The notes beneath the pieces are model-generated. The model was not told the origin of the DNA. It ran no database searches and was given only the letters and a program-made list of their open reading frames with translations. Positions 8,462 to 16,652 of a stretch of 44,290 nucleotides of DNA are shown here, piece after piece. The first letter of the stretch is position 1. Every line of letters starts with the position of its first letter. Location of the stretch: assembly GCA_913009315.1 (NCBI GenBank), contig CAJVZA010000006.1, positions 1 to 44,290 of the forward strand, in the 5' to 3' direction. Both the position numbers and the translations under genes were made by a program. The stretch is from an uncultured Hippea sp. GTDB taxonomy: Bacteria; Campylobacterota_A; Desulfurellia; JAADFJ01.

Positions 8462-9651
8462 GACGCAATATCACTTATGCTTAGGACGGCAAGCATAATT
8501 GATATTACTATGAAACCTATGAATATTCCCAGCATTACTACTATTAAAGGCTCAAGTATGGAAAGAAACAGCTTAACATCTCTCTTAAAACTCAAAAGAT
8601 ATCTATTACCCAATGCAATAAATGATTCTCCCAATCTTGCAGAATTTTCCCCTACCGTGGTCAAAGATATAACATCCTGGGGTATTATTCCGCTGCGCTG
8701 CCAGATATCACTGATTTTTTCTCCATTCTTTATTCCCTTTATCGTATCCTCTAACACTGTTTTCAGTTCAGAGGTTCCAATTAACTTTAAAATTTGTTTG
8801 AAAGCCCTGTCAACTTCAATACCGCTGTTTATCATAGTCCCTAAAGAGGATAGAACATTGGAAAGTTCCATGCCGAACGCCAACTTCTTTAAGCCGGGAA
8901 AATGAACAATCAGCGATTTTAATTTAGGCTTAATATAGGGGAAAACTATTAATAAAGCGATTACCGACATAAATAATATAAAAGTTACGCTCAGGAAATT
9001 GTTGTTAAAAAAATTTCCCATTCCTATCACCAGCTTTGATATTAAGGGTAGCTTTCCCATCTCTCGTGCTGTAAATATGCCGGAGAATCTGGGAACTATT
9101 ACCAGAAATATCAATAAAATAGCAATAAAACTCATTATTATAAGGAAAGTAGGATAAAAAAGAGCAGATTTTACCTCCGAAGTCATATTCTTTTTAAATT
9201 CCAGATGATCTTTTAGTCTGCTTAAAACAGCAGGCAGGTTACCTATTTCTTCACCTGTAGATATCATACTGATGTAAAACCCGCTTAATTGAAAATTTAC
9301 GGATTTAGATGCCGCCTTTAGGCTTTCGGAAAGCGGCTTTCCGCCTTTAATATCATCTAAAATCAAACTGTGAAAGTCCACTACGGATTGTTTCCTCGCT
9401 GTGGATATAATAAGTTTTAAGCTCTTATCCACTCTCATGCCGGAAGAAAGAAGATAATACAGATTCTCCACACTTGCCTGGAAATCATTGCCGTTAAACT
9501 TTCGGGAACTAAGTTTTTTTTTGCTTTCCGATAACTTGAGAAGACTTATGCCTCTCTGCTTTGCCTCAGCAATCAGCTCCTGTTTTGTGCCGGAAAACTT
9601 TCCATTTACCTTTTCCCCTGATGATGTTACTCCTTCATAGCTAAATTTCAT
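8458..9651 (-). CDS. gspF: T2SS inner-membrane platform protein GspF
   Basis: Polytopic platform protein that couples GspE ATP hydrolysis to pseudopilus assembly. The 397 aa contain two GspF domains, each with the helical signature (LYYLLSSGMRVDKSLKLI near 80 and LSSLGTMINSGIEVDRAF near 280), and three TM segments near 170, 215 and 370. Length and layout are standard. The ATG follows directly on the gspE stop codon, with GAGG about 9 bases upstream. Confidence 0.96.
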   Translation of the reverse strand: MKFSYEGVTSSGEKVNGKFSGTKQELIAEAKQRGISLLKLSESKKKLSSRKFNGNDFQASVENLYYLLSSGMRVDKSLKLIISTARKQSVVDFHSLILDDIKGGKPLSESLKAASKSVNFQLSGFYISMISTGEEIGNLPAVLSRLKDHLEFKKNMTSEVKSALFYPTFLIIMSFIAILLIFLVIVPRFSGIFTAREMGKLPLISKLVIGMGNFFNNNFLSVTFILFMSVIALLIVFPYIKPKLKSLIVHFPGLKKLAFGMELSNVLSSLGTMINSGIEVDRAFKQILKLIGTSELKTVLEDTIKGIKNGEKISDIWQRSGIIPQDVISLTTVGENSARLGESFIALGNRYLLSFKRDVKLFLSILEPLIVVMLGIFIGFIVISIMLAVLSISDIAS

Positions 9652-11298
9652 CTATGTTACCCTCAAAATCTCCTCTAAAGAGGTAATTTTTGTCAGAAAC
9701 TTTAGTAGTCCGTCCTGTCTTAAGGTTCTGTATCCGTATTTATTAATATCCTCAAAATTACTGTTATTATCAAACTCACTTTGAATATCTTTCCCAAACG
9801 GCAACACCTCTGCTATAGGAATCCTGCCGGCGTAGCCGGTATAACCGCATTTTTTGCATCCTACCGCTTTGTAAGGTTCCACTTTATCGGGTTTATATAT
9901 GGAAATTAAGTTTTCCAAATCATACATTTTCACAACATTCTTTGATAATTCAATTTTTTGAGAACAATAAGGACACAATTTTCTTACCAACCTTTGAGCC
10001 ATAAGACCTATAACTGATGATTTAAGCAAAAAATATGGTACCCCCATTTCTAAAAGCCTGGTTATAGACTTTAAAGCAGAATTGGTATGAAGGGTAGATA
10101 AAACCAAATGGCCGGTAAAGGAGGCCTGAATGGATATATTTGCCGTTTCCAAATCCCTTATCTCACCTACCATTAGTATATCGGGATCCTGTCTTAAAAT
10201 AGAACGCAGAGCATTGGCAAATTTATACCCTATGTCCGGTTTAACCTGTATTTGGTTTATGCCGGACAATTCATATTCTACAGGATCTTCTACGGTAACA
10301 ATTTTAACATTGTCGGAATTCAATTCATTCAGCATTGAATATAAACTGGTGGTTTTTCCTGAACCCGTGGGTCCTGTGGTAAGAAATATACCATTTGGCT
10401 TTGAGATAATCTCTTTAATTAATTTAAAATGGTCGGGATAAAAGCCAAGAGACTCAAGAGAATATCTAATATCTTCTTTGTTGAGCAGCCTTAATACAAA
10501 ACTACCGCCAAAAGAAGTTGGAACTGAGGATGTCCTGATATCTATCTCTTTTCCCGTTGCTTTAACAGATATGCGGCCGTCCTGCGGCAATCTGTGTTCC
10601 GCTATATTCATCTTTGACAGCAGCGTCAATCTGGCAATAACGGCTAATCTTAAGTTTAAAGGCACATATTCTACCGTTCTTAATACACCATCTATTCTAA
10701 ATCTAACTTTCATACCTGATTTGAATGATTCAAAATGTATATCGGAGGCCTTTATTTGAACAGCTTTTGATATTAAATTATTTACAAGTTTTATAACGGG
10801 AGCTTCTGAAGCCAGTTCCTTCAATCTTTCTATCTCATCGTCAAAGTCAATATCCGATGACGAGCTTTCTTCTATTAAACCTTCCTTAAAAAGTATTTTT
10901 ATTTCTCTAAGCTCATCCTCTGTGGCAAGAACAGGAACAATTGTTTTGCTTGTCAGCTTCTCCAATAGAGAAAAAATGTCCATTTTCAGAGGGTCGTTAG
11001 TAGCCATGATTATTTTATCTTTCATGTTTTTCACAGGATAAATCTCATTTTCAAACATAAAAGAAAGAGAGACGCCTTCCATTGTTACAGGTGTAATTTC
11101 TAAGTCTTTTACGTCTGATAAAAGCTTAATATTTAACTGTTCCGATAGTGCTCTAAGTATTTGATTTTCTACTATTACTCCCGTATTAAGCAAAATTACA
11201 CCTATTCTACCGCCATATTGAGATTGAATCTCTAAAGCTTGTTTTATATCTTCTTCTTTGCAGAAGTTGTTTTTTACTAAAATTTCGCCTAAAAGCAT
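9652..11298 (-). CDS. gspE: T2SS ATPase GspE
   Basis: Cytoplasmic hexameric ATPase that powers the T2SS. The order of parts over 548 aa is an N-terminal GspE/PilB N-domain (about 1-150), Walker A GPTGSGKTTSLYSML (about 310), Asp box and Walker B DPDILMVGEIRD (about 372), a His box, and a zinc-binding tetra-cysteine element CPYC...CKKCGYTG near 445-490, which is the T2SS/T4P hallmark. GspE and PilB are hard to separate by sequence alone, but the surrounding gspG, F and H-D genes make GspE clear. Its start codon immediately follows the gspG stop. Confidence 0.96.
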   Translation of the reverse strand: MLLGEILVKNNFCKEEDIKQALEIQSQYGGRIGVILLNTGVIVENQILRALSEQLNIKLLSDVKDLEITPVTMEGVSLSFMFENEIYPVKNMKDKIIMATNDPLKMDIFSLLEKLTSKTIVPVLATEDELREIKILFKEGLIEESSSSDIDFDDEIERLKELASEAPVIKLVNNLISKAVQIKASDIHFESFKSGMKVRFRIDGVLRTVEYVPLNLRLAVIARLTLLSKMNIAEHRLPQDGRISVKATGKEIDIRTSSVPTSFGGSFVLRLLNKEDIRYSLESLGFYPDHFKLIKEIISKPNGIFLTTGPTGSGKTTSLYSMLNELNSDNVKIVTVEDPVEYELSGINQIQVKPDIGYKFANALRSILRQDPDILMVGEIRDLETANISIQASFTGHLVLSTLHTNSALKSITRLLEMGVPYFLLKSSVIGLMAQRLVRKLCPYCSQKIELSKNVVKMYDLENLISIYKPDKVEPYKAVGCKKCGYTGYAGRIPIAEVLPFGKDIQSEFDNNSNFEDINKYGYRTLRQDGLLKFLTKITSLEEILRVT

Positions 11299-11715
11299 CT
11301 ATTCCCAACTTGTTATATCTTTATTTTCGCCTTCTCCGCCTAATTTACCATCGGCACCATAAGACAACAAATCGTAATTACCGTGCTCTCCCGGAGATTT
11401 GTAAACATAGGGATTATGCCAGGGGTCTTCTTTAACAGGCTTGGGAAGATAGGGACCATCCCAATTAGGTATATTAGAAGATTTTTCCCATAACACCTTC
11501 AAACCTTCATCCGTCGTTGGATATTTTCCCGTATCTAATTTAAAGGTATCTAATGCAGTACCGATCATTTCTATTTGGGCTTTTGCTATCTTTTGTTTAG
11601 ATTCACCCACTTTGTGGAACATCGTAGGAGCAATTAACGAAGCCAGCAGACCAATAATAATCATTACAACCAAAAGTTCAATCAGAGTGAATCCTCTATC
11701 GCCGACTTTTTTCAT
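11299..11715 (-). CDS. gspG: Major pseudopilin GspG
   Basis: Major subunit of the T2SS pseudopilus, 138 aa, the normal size. It has prepilin leader KKVGDRG|FTLIELLVVMIIIGLLASLIAP with Glu at +5, then the GspG core KYPTTDEGLKVLWE and WDGPYLPKPVKEDPWHNPYVY, and the C-terminal calcium-site region YGADGKLGGEGENKDI. It is the first gene of the operon, with AGGAGG 7 bases before the ATG, as befits the most abundant product. Confidence 0.96.
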   Translation of the reverse strand: MKKVGDRGFTLIELLVVMIIIGLLASLIAPTMFHKVGESKQKIAKAQIEMIGTALDTFKLDTGKYPTTDEGLKVLWEKSSNIPNWDGPYLPKPVKEDPWHNPYVYKSPGEHGNYDLLSYGADGKLGGEGENKDITSWE

Positions 11716-11776
11716 TCTATCTCCTCCTTTATCATTCTTTGCTTTTGCCGCTCACAAAAATGATCATCCATTCATA

Positions 11777-11804
11777 TAAATAGCACAAAATGGTGTAAAA
11801 TCAA
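11777..11804 (-). promoter_or_regulatory. Possible promoter of the T2SS operon
   Basis: TTGATT (11804-11799) and TATTTA (11782-11777) on the minus strand are 16 bases apart, about 60 bases upstream of gspG. The match is moderate. It is proposed because an operon of this size needs a start here and no better pair is seen. Confidence 0.35.
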
Positions 11805-11883
11805 GCATTGTCACCGCGATCACCCGCAGGGTGTGCGGCAACCTAACCGACTTGCCAAAAGGAATCAAGTGATGCTCTATTAT

Positions 11884-12030
11884 TCAATGTATCCCGAGAA
11901 ACGCCCTTGCTATGAACGCAGCCATCTCTGCCCTTGAGACAGTGTTGCCCGGCTTATACGATCCATCGGGATAGCCCGTAGTTATGCCGGCGTTGTATAT
12001 GGCACTCACATAGTTACAATACCAGTCTGA
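11884..12030 (-). pseudogene. Orphan C-terminal fragment of an S-layer homology (SLH) domain protein
   Basis: A minus-strand reading frame of 48 codons ends in TGA at 11884. Its translation runs through NYVSAIYNAGITTGYPDGSY and PGNTVSRAEMAAFIARAF, an almost perfect second half of an SLH domain. SLH repeats anchor proteins to cell-wall-linked glycans. The frame is closed by a stop at 12031-12033, and the SLH match fades at about the point where the repeat shared with 25.8 kb begins, so the rest of the gene has been lost or replaced. It is too short for the ORF track. I see no start codon or ribosome-binding site. Confidence 0.8.
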
Positions 12031-12036
12031 TCACTA

Positions 12037-12110
12037 CCTGCAATTTGCGCCTCGATGAGACGGATTCGAGCTCTCAATCGGAAACATCCGGAATTATCAG
12101 AAGTACCTTT
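12037..12110. repeat. Diverged dispersed repeat, copy A
   Basis: This stretch aligns over about 75 bases, in the same orientation and with small compensating indels, with about 25788-25862. Shared blocks include CCTGCAATTT, CTCTCAA and CGGAATTA. Read in one plus frame the copies give PAICASMRRIRAL versus PAIYALVRLIGLS. I do not recognise the family. Confidence 0.6.
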
Positions 12111-12131
12111 TGGGATTTTGACTTCCATGCG

Positions 12132-12234
12132 AGCTTTATGAGGTTTCCCTTATATCTGCGTTTTGCTTCTTTGAATTAACTTATATCGGCCCTTCGGAAA
12201 CCTGCTTTGCCTACTGGAAAACCTCAAAAAAGCT
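12132..12234. repeat. Imperfect inverted repeat (foldback)
   Basis: Left arm AGCTTTATGAGGTTTCC (12132-12148) is matched by the reverse complement of GGAAAACCTCAAAAAAGCT (12216-12234), with a 2-base difference in arm length and one further change. The intervening 67 bases carry no gene. It may be the remains of a miniature element or a large RNA hairpin. Confidence 0.55.
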
Positions 12235-12400
12235 GTGAATCTGTTTACTGTGCGGCGATGCTTAATGTGAATCTCAATATGAAATACTCATAATTAGTAG
12301 AGGTGTTCTTATATCGGGCATTGTGATTCCTGATTTTTTTGATAAAGTATCTTTACACGAGTTGAGGTGACCATTTAGAGTTACGAGGAGGCAATGAAAG

Positions 12401-12970
12401 ATGCATAAGAAACCGGTTGCAGCAGGCAAGAGCAGCTTCGGCTTAATTGATAAGGAAAAATTTTTCTCATATATCGATATGGATTCCATAACAAATTTTA
12501 TTGATCTGGCTTGCGGAATAGGGAACTATAGTCTTGGTATCTCTGAAAAACTTAAAAAGGGAAGCAGCATTTATGCGATTGATCTATGGGAGGAAGGAAT
12601 TGAAACTCTGAAAAAAGAGATCATATCGCAGAATATAAATAACATTAATCCCTCTGTTTCAGACATAAGAAAACGGCTGCCATTTGCGGAGGAATCGTTT
12701 GATGCCTGTCTGATGGCAACAATAATCCATGACTTGTCGGAAAATGATCGTCGATCGGCTGTAAAAGAAGCTTGTCGGGTTGTTAAAAAAGAAGGAATAT
12801 TGTATGTTGTGGAATTCAAGAAGATCCTGGAGGATTATGGTCCCCGGATGCAGATAAGAATAGATGAGGGGGAATTAATGAATATTATTGTGCCTCACGG
12901 ATTCAAAGTTGCTGCTTATGGAGATATCGGACAATCCCATTACATTATGAAATTTCAAAAAATCGAATAG
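12401..12970 (+). CDS. Class I SAM-dependent methyltransferase
   Basis: 189-aa cytoplasmic methyltransferase of the Methyltransf_11/25 type. It has SAM motif I FIDLACGIGNYSLGIS (about 33-48), the acidic residue at the end of beta-2 (IYAIDLWEEG), motif III SFDACLMATIIHDLSE and the post-motif RVVKKEGILYVVEF. The acceptor substrate cannot be inferred; UbiE-like and small-molecule methyltransferases look alike here. GAGGAGG lies 9 bases before the ATG. A tiny frame MKDA closes just past the true start and is probably incidental. It stands alone between the relic patch and the housekeeping promoter. Confidence 0.85.
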   Translation: MHKKPVAAGKSSFGLIDKEKFFSYIDMDSITNFIDLACGIGNYSLGISEKLKKGSSIYAIDLWEEGIETLKKEIISQNINNINPSVSDIRKRLPFAEESFDACLMATIIHDLSENDRRSAVKEACRVVKKEGILYVVEFKKILEDYGPRMQIRIDEGELMNIIVPHGFKVAAYGDIGQSHYIMKFQKIE

Positions 12971-12984
12971 AAATCGCTCCAAAC

Positions 12985-13012
12985 TTGACATTCTGTGCAT
13001 TTCAGTTAGAAT
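12985..13012 (+). promoter_or_regulatory. Sigma70-type promoter for the housekeeping operon
   Basis: TTGACA (12985-12990) and TAGAAT (13007-13012) are 16 bases apart, about 95 bases upstream of the DUF948-like gene. The same TTGACA-N16-TAGAAT arrangement occurs before the globin gene at 25.9 kb. Confidence 0.65.
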
Positions 13013-13105
13013 ACAAGCAACATTAACTCTTATGCTTATGCGCAGAGAAGGCCGCCTGGAGCAGCATTCGGTGCGCAGGACAAACAAAATTAGTGAGGTT
13101 TGCTA

Positions 13106-13591
13106 ATGACAGAAAATACAGCGTTATGGATTATGGCGATTGCTTTAGTTGTAGAAACAACTGTTGTTCTGGCTTTTGCAATTCTCTCGGTCTATGTGAT
13201 TATCAAGCTGAAAAAGAATCAGGAATCTCTAAAAAGACGATTCGAGAACAGTCAGTTCTCGGAGAATATAGATAAAATCTCCACATCGATATCTGCTATA
13301 TTGTCAAATATTGACGATCTAACGGAAACGGCAAACAAAAGCATGAAGGATATAAAAGATTCTACGGGAAATATTTCAGATCTTTTTAATCAGCTTAATT
13401 ATATAACAAAGTTATTGAGTAGAACATCAGATGCATTATCAAAAATTCCCAATAGTATAAATGATGCAGTCGCTTATTCGATTGGGTCATTAAAATCTAC
13501 CGTTGAAAAAGAATCATCCGATGTTTATATTGGTACGAAGGCGGCTATTAATGTGCTTAAAAACATTATCAAAAGGAGGAAAAATGTGTAA
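13106..13591 (+). CDS. DUF948-like single-pass membrane protein
   Basis: 161-aa protein with one N-terminal TM (about 7-30, MAIALVVETTVVLAFAILSVYVII) followed by a long Ser/Asp/Lys-rich helical region with heptad-like spacing (50-150). This is the look of DUF948 proteins, which commonly sit beside YtxH genes in Firmicutes and other phyla; their role is unknown and envelope stress is often suggested. The ATG at 13106 has GAGG 7 bases upstream; the ORF-track TTG six bases earlier is less likely. It overlaps the next gene by 8 bases. Confidence 0.65.
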   Translation: MTENTALWIMAIALVVETTVVLAFAILSVYVIIKLKKNQESLKRRFENSQFSENIDKISTSISAILSNIDDLTETANKSMKDIKDSTGNISDLFNQLNYITKLLSRTSDALSKIPNSINDAVAYSIGSLKSTVEKESSDVYIGTKAAINVLKNIIKRRKNV

Positions 13592-13940
13592 CAGTAGCTT
13601 TGGAAAATGCGTGTTCAGCTTTTTTATCGGAGGCTTGACGGGTGCGGCTCTTGCAATTCTTTACGCACCGGATGAGGGATCTAAAACAAGGGAAAATATA
13701 AAAAAATACAGCAAACAGAAGAGCGAAGATATTATAAAAAAAAGGGACGAAATTGTTGAGAATATAAAGAATTTGTCGGGAAAGCTTTCGGAATATGCTC
13801 AAAATCTTATTAATGACGGGAAAGAGATGGTCTCCAGTCAGAAGGAAAAATTAAAGAATCTTATAGAAGAAACCAAAAATGAGATAAAAAAAGAGAAGGA
13901 GAAACTTCAGGAAATTGAGGAGCAAGAGGATTTAGCATAA
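13584..13940 (+). CDS. YtxH domain-containing protein
   Basis: 118 aa with the YtxH signature: a Gly/Ala-rich N-terminal membrane helix FFIGGLTGAALAILYAPDEGSKTRENI, where the APxxGxxTR motif is diagnostic, then a Lys/Glu-rich amphipathic coiled coil to the C-terminus. Function is not established; the family is linked to general stress in Bacillus. AAGGAGG stands directly upstream of the ATG. It pairs with the DUF948-like gene before it, an association often seen in other genomes. Confidence 0.85.
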   Translation: MCNSSFGKCVFSFFIGGLTGAALAILYAPDEGSKTRENIKKYSKQKSEDIIKKRDEIVENIKNLSGKLSEYAQNLINDGKEMVSSQKEKLKNLIEETKNEIKKEKEKLQEIEEQEDLA

Positions 13941-13946
13941 TTTTTT

Positions 13947-14987
13947 ATGCAAACAACTGAACGAACGTTAATATCCTACTTATTCTTTTTTCTCTTCCTC
14001 GGAGCTGTAGGCTATCTTTTTTTTGTAAAGCTCTTGCCTATTACGGTTATTCTTATAGCGGCATATATTATTGAAGAAATTTTATATTCTCCGGTATCGT
14101 TTTTAGCGAGAAAAAAAGTACCTTTTTTTCTCGCTGCGCTGCTGTGTGTGCTGATTGCGTTCAGTATATTCGGACTACTTTTTGTATGGCTTATTCCTCT
14201 AATTTTTCATCAGATATCGATTTTTCAGCATAATATTCCCGATATAGTCAACGGAACGTTCAAATTTCTGGATTCTACATATAAGAAATTTTCTACATAT
14301 TTCGGCGGTATACCCCAGGGAAAGGAGCTGCTTGATGCATCGGTCACTCACCTGAGAATATGGGCAAGCGGACTTGCTCTAAGTTCCTTCAGCGGAATTA
14401 TAACGGGTGTCGGTGAAATCCTGAGTATGATACTGCTGCCTTTTCTTGTGCTGTTGATGATTCTTTACAGAGAGACATATCAAAAGTTTTTTAAGGAATT
14501 TATCAAGCAGATTTTTGGAGAGAAGTATCATAAGGTATTTCAGGACATAAGCAGCATGATATTTGAATATCTTAAAGGAATTCTTATAGTTATTATCATA
14601 ATTGGAATAGTTACTTCATTGGGACTGTACTTTATGAAGATCAACTTTTCGCTTCTGATAGGAATTTTTTCAGGTATAAGTTTCATTGTTCCGTATGTTG
14701 GTTCTGCTGTAAGTATTGCGGTAGCGGTTATCGTGAGTTATCTCCAATATCATTCTTTCGGTGTTCCGCTGGAAGTTTTGATATTCTATCTCATTGTTCA
14801 TTTTATCGGCGGAAATATTTTGATCCCTCTGCTTTTTTCGAGACAGCTTCGCGTTGATCCGCTTTCAACTCTCGTTGCGATATTGATTGCGGGAGGACTT
14901 TTCGGGGTATGGGGCATCATTGTGGCCGTGCCGCTTTTCGGCATAATTATTATACTTTATAGGAATTTGTTGGTACTGTTAAAATGA
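13947..14987 (+). CDS. AI-2E family transporter (PerM/UPF0118)
   Basis: 346-aa polytopic inner-membrane protein with about seven to eight hydrophobic segments and the family pattern: paired N-terminal helices, a central polar region (80-150), then GIFSGISFIVPYVGSAVSIAVAVIV and the C-terminal HFIGGNILIPLLFSRQLRVDPLSTL. Members export or exchange small molecules or ions; the AI-2 role of TqsA applies only to some. No strong ribosome-binding site is seen for this ATG, so coupling to ytxH, 6 bases upstream, is likely. Its stop overlaps the purM start. Confidence 0.9.
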   Translation: MQTTERTLISYLFFFLFLGAVGYLFFVKLLPITVILIAAYIIEEILYSPVSFLARKKVPFFLAALLCVLIAFSIFGLLFVWLIPLIFHQISIFQHNIPDIVNGTFKFLDSTYKKFSTYFGGIPQGKELLDASVTHLRIWASGLALSSFSGIITGVGEILSMILLPFLVLLMILYRETYQKFFKEFIKQIFGEKYHKVFQDISSMIFEYLKGILIVIIIIGIVTSLGLYFMKINFSLLIGIFSGISFIVPYVGSAVSIAVAVIVSYLQYHSFGVPLEVLIFYLIVHFIGGNILIPLLFSRQLRVDPLSTLVAILIAGGLFGVWGIIVAVPLFGIIIILYRNLLVLLK

Positions 14988-16003
14988 CAATAAAATTAGA
15001 TTATCTGGATTCGGGCGTCAATGTTAAACTCGCAAATAAACTTGCGGGGTTTTTAAAAAAGAGTACGGTTTCTGAAAACAGTAGAGTAATCAGCGGCATC
15101 GGCGGGTTTGCGTCCGTATATGATGTGAGTAACTTGGGAAAGCATCCATGCATAGTCAGCTGCACAGATGGAGTTGGAACCAAATTAAAAATTGCGTTTA
15201 TGTTAGATAAACATAATACTGTGGGTATTGATCTCGTCGCTATGAGTGCTAACGATCTCGTTGCGATGGGAGCGGAACCTCTATTCTTTCTTGATTACAT
15301 AGCTACAGGAGAACTTGAGGAAAAGCGCTTTAAGGAGATAATAAGCGGCATAAACAAAGGATGCAAAATTGCGAAAATGAGCTTAATAGGCGGTGAGACT
15401 GCGGAAATGCCGGGATTTTATTCCAAAAATGAATACGATCTTGCCGGTTTCGCTGTCGGATGGGTAGAAAGAGATCAAATAATCGACGGCAGGACTATTC
15501 AAATAGGGGATCGAATTATTGGAATAGAATCAAACGGAGCTCACAGCAACGGATACAGTCTTATAAGAAAACTGATATCGGAAAATAGAATTGATCTGAA
15601 TAGTTATGAATCGGATTTTTCCTCCTCAATTGGCGAGGCTTTGCTTAAGCCGACATATATCTACACGGAAGCGGCAAAATCTATAATGAAGTTCAGTCCG
15701 CATGCGATATGCCACATTACGGGAGGCGGCTTTTTTGATAATATAGGCAGGATTCTCCCCCGTGAAAGCGAAGCGGTAATAAAAACAGATAATATCCCGA
15801 AACAGCCGCTGTTTTTGTGGCTCGCTAAGCTGAGTAATATGGAAAACGATGAGCTGTACGCAACATGGAATATGGGAGCGGGGATGGCTGTCATATTGAG
15901 TGAAGAAAATCTTGATGAAGCTCTGAGAAACATTAAAAATATCGGAATGAATGCTTTTGAAATGGGTTATATCAAACGGGGCAACGGGGTAAAAATTGAA
16001 TAA
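14984..16003 (+). CDS. purM: Phosphoribosylformylglycinamidine cyclo-ligase (AIR synthetase)
   Basis: Fifth step of purine synthesis: FGAM + ATP to AIR. At 339 aa it is the normal size. Motifs: GIGGFASVYDVSN, SCTDGVGTKLKIAFML (substrate/ATP loop), DLVAMSANDLVAMGAEPLFFLDY and IGGETAEMPGFY. The ATG overlaps the transporter gene's stop by 4 bases, and purN follows with an 8-base overlap, so purM and purN are coupled. purF, the pathway's first step, lies in a convergent operon in this window. Confidence 0.97.
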   Translation: MTIKLDYLDSGVNVKLANKLAGFLKKSTVSENSRVISGIGGFASVYDVSNLGKHPCIVSCTDGVGTKLKIAFMLDKHNTVGIDLVAMSANDLVAMGAEPLFFLDYIATGELEEKRFKEIISGINKGCKIAKMSLIGGETAEMPGFYSKNEYDLAGFAVGWVERDQIIDGRTIQIGDRIIGIESNGAHSNGYSLIRKLISENRIDLNSYESDFSSSIGEALLKPTYIYTEAAKSIMKFSPHAICHITGGGFFDNIGRILPRESEAVIKTDNIPKQPLFLWLAKLSNMENDELYATWNMGAGMAVILSEENLDEALRNIKNIGMNAFEMGYIKRGNGVKIE

Positions 16004-16631
16004 GAAAATAGGCATACTGATATCGGGTCGAGGCAGCAATATGACCGCTATTCTCAAAAATATAGAGAATGGCGACATTGCCTGTGAGGCATCCATTGTT
16101 ATCAGCGACAATAAAGATGCGGCCGGGCTGCAGAAGGCGAAAAAATTAGGCATCTTGACGAAAACGGTGGAATGCACAGACAGAAAACAGTTTGATGCCG
16201 ATGTGATCGGCCTTTTGAACCTTTATAAAGTCGATTATGTTATACTGGCAGGTTTTATGAGAATTCTCTCTCATAAGTTTGTATCAGATTTTGAAAATCG
16301 TATATTAAATATCCATCCTGCTCTTCTGCCATCATTTCAGGGGCTTAATGCTCAGAAGCAGGCTCTTGATGCCGGTGTCAGAATTGCCGGATGTACAGTT
16401 CATTTTGTTACAGATGATCTTGACGGCGGTCCAATTATTATGCAGGCTGCCGTACCGGTAAAATCAAATGATACCGTAGAAACACTTTCCGAAAGAATAC
16501 TAAAAAAAGAACATCTGATTTATTCTGCGGCGATAGCGCTTTTGGTAAAAAATAAGTTGGAGATAAAGTCCGGCAGAGTAATAATAAAAGATGAAAATAT
16601 AGATACCAATCAATTTATGATTGTTCCATAA
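15996..16631 (+). CDS. purN: Phosphoribosylglycinamide formyltransferase (GART)
   Basis: Transfers a formyl group from 10-formyl-THF to GAR (third purine step). It has the N-terminal phosphate-binding motif ISGRGSNMTAI, the catalytic block NIHPALLPSF.G with the active His, and DDLDGGPII with the catalytic Asp. 211 aa is typical. The start is TTG at 15996, read out of the end of purM; a purine-rich GGGG run precedes it. Confidence 0.97.
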   Translation: MNKKIGILISGRGSNMTAILKNIENGDIACEASIVISDNKDAAGLQKAKKLGILTKTVECTDRKQFDADVIGLLNLYKVDYVILAGFMRILSHKFVSDFENRILNIHPALLPSFQGLNAQKQALDAGVRIAGCTVHFVTDDLDGGPIIMQAAVPVKSNDTVETLSERILKKEHLIYSAAIALLVKNKLEIKSGRVIIKDENIDTNQFMIVP

Positions 16632-16652
16632 AAAAATGGATAAGAGGTGAAT

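Larger units (their letters stand above)
11716..12400. other. Gene-poor patch between the T2SS operon and the methyltransferase gene
   Basis: About 685 bases without an intact gene. It holds the possible gspG promoter, a small hairpin CACCCGCAGGGTG (11821-11833), an orphan SLH C-terminus (11884-12030), a diverged repeat shared with the dapA upstream region (about 12037-12110) and an inverted repeat of about 17-19 bases (12132-12234). The mix of relics suggests a site of past insertion and deletion. Confidence 0.6.

Noticed and set aside
12050-12080. T-loop-like GGATTCGAGCTC, suggesting a tRNA fragment.
   Set aside because: No acceptor stem, anticodon arm or D-arm pairing could be laid out around it.
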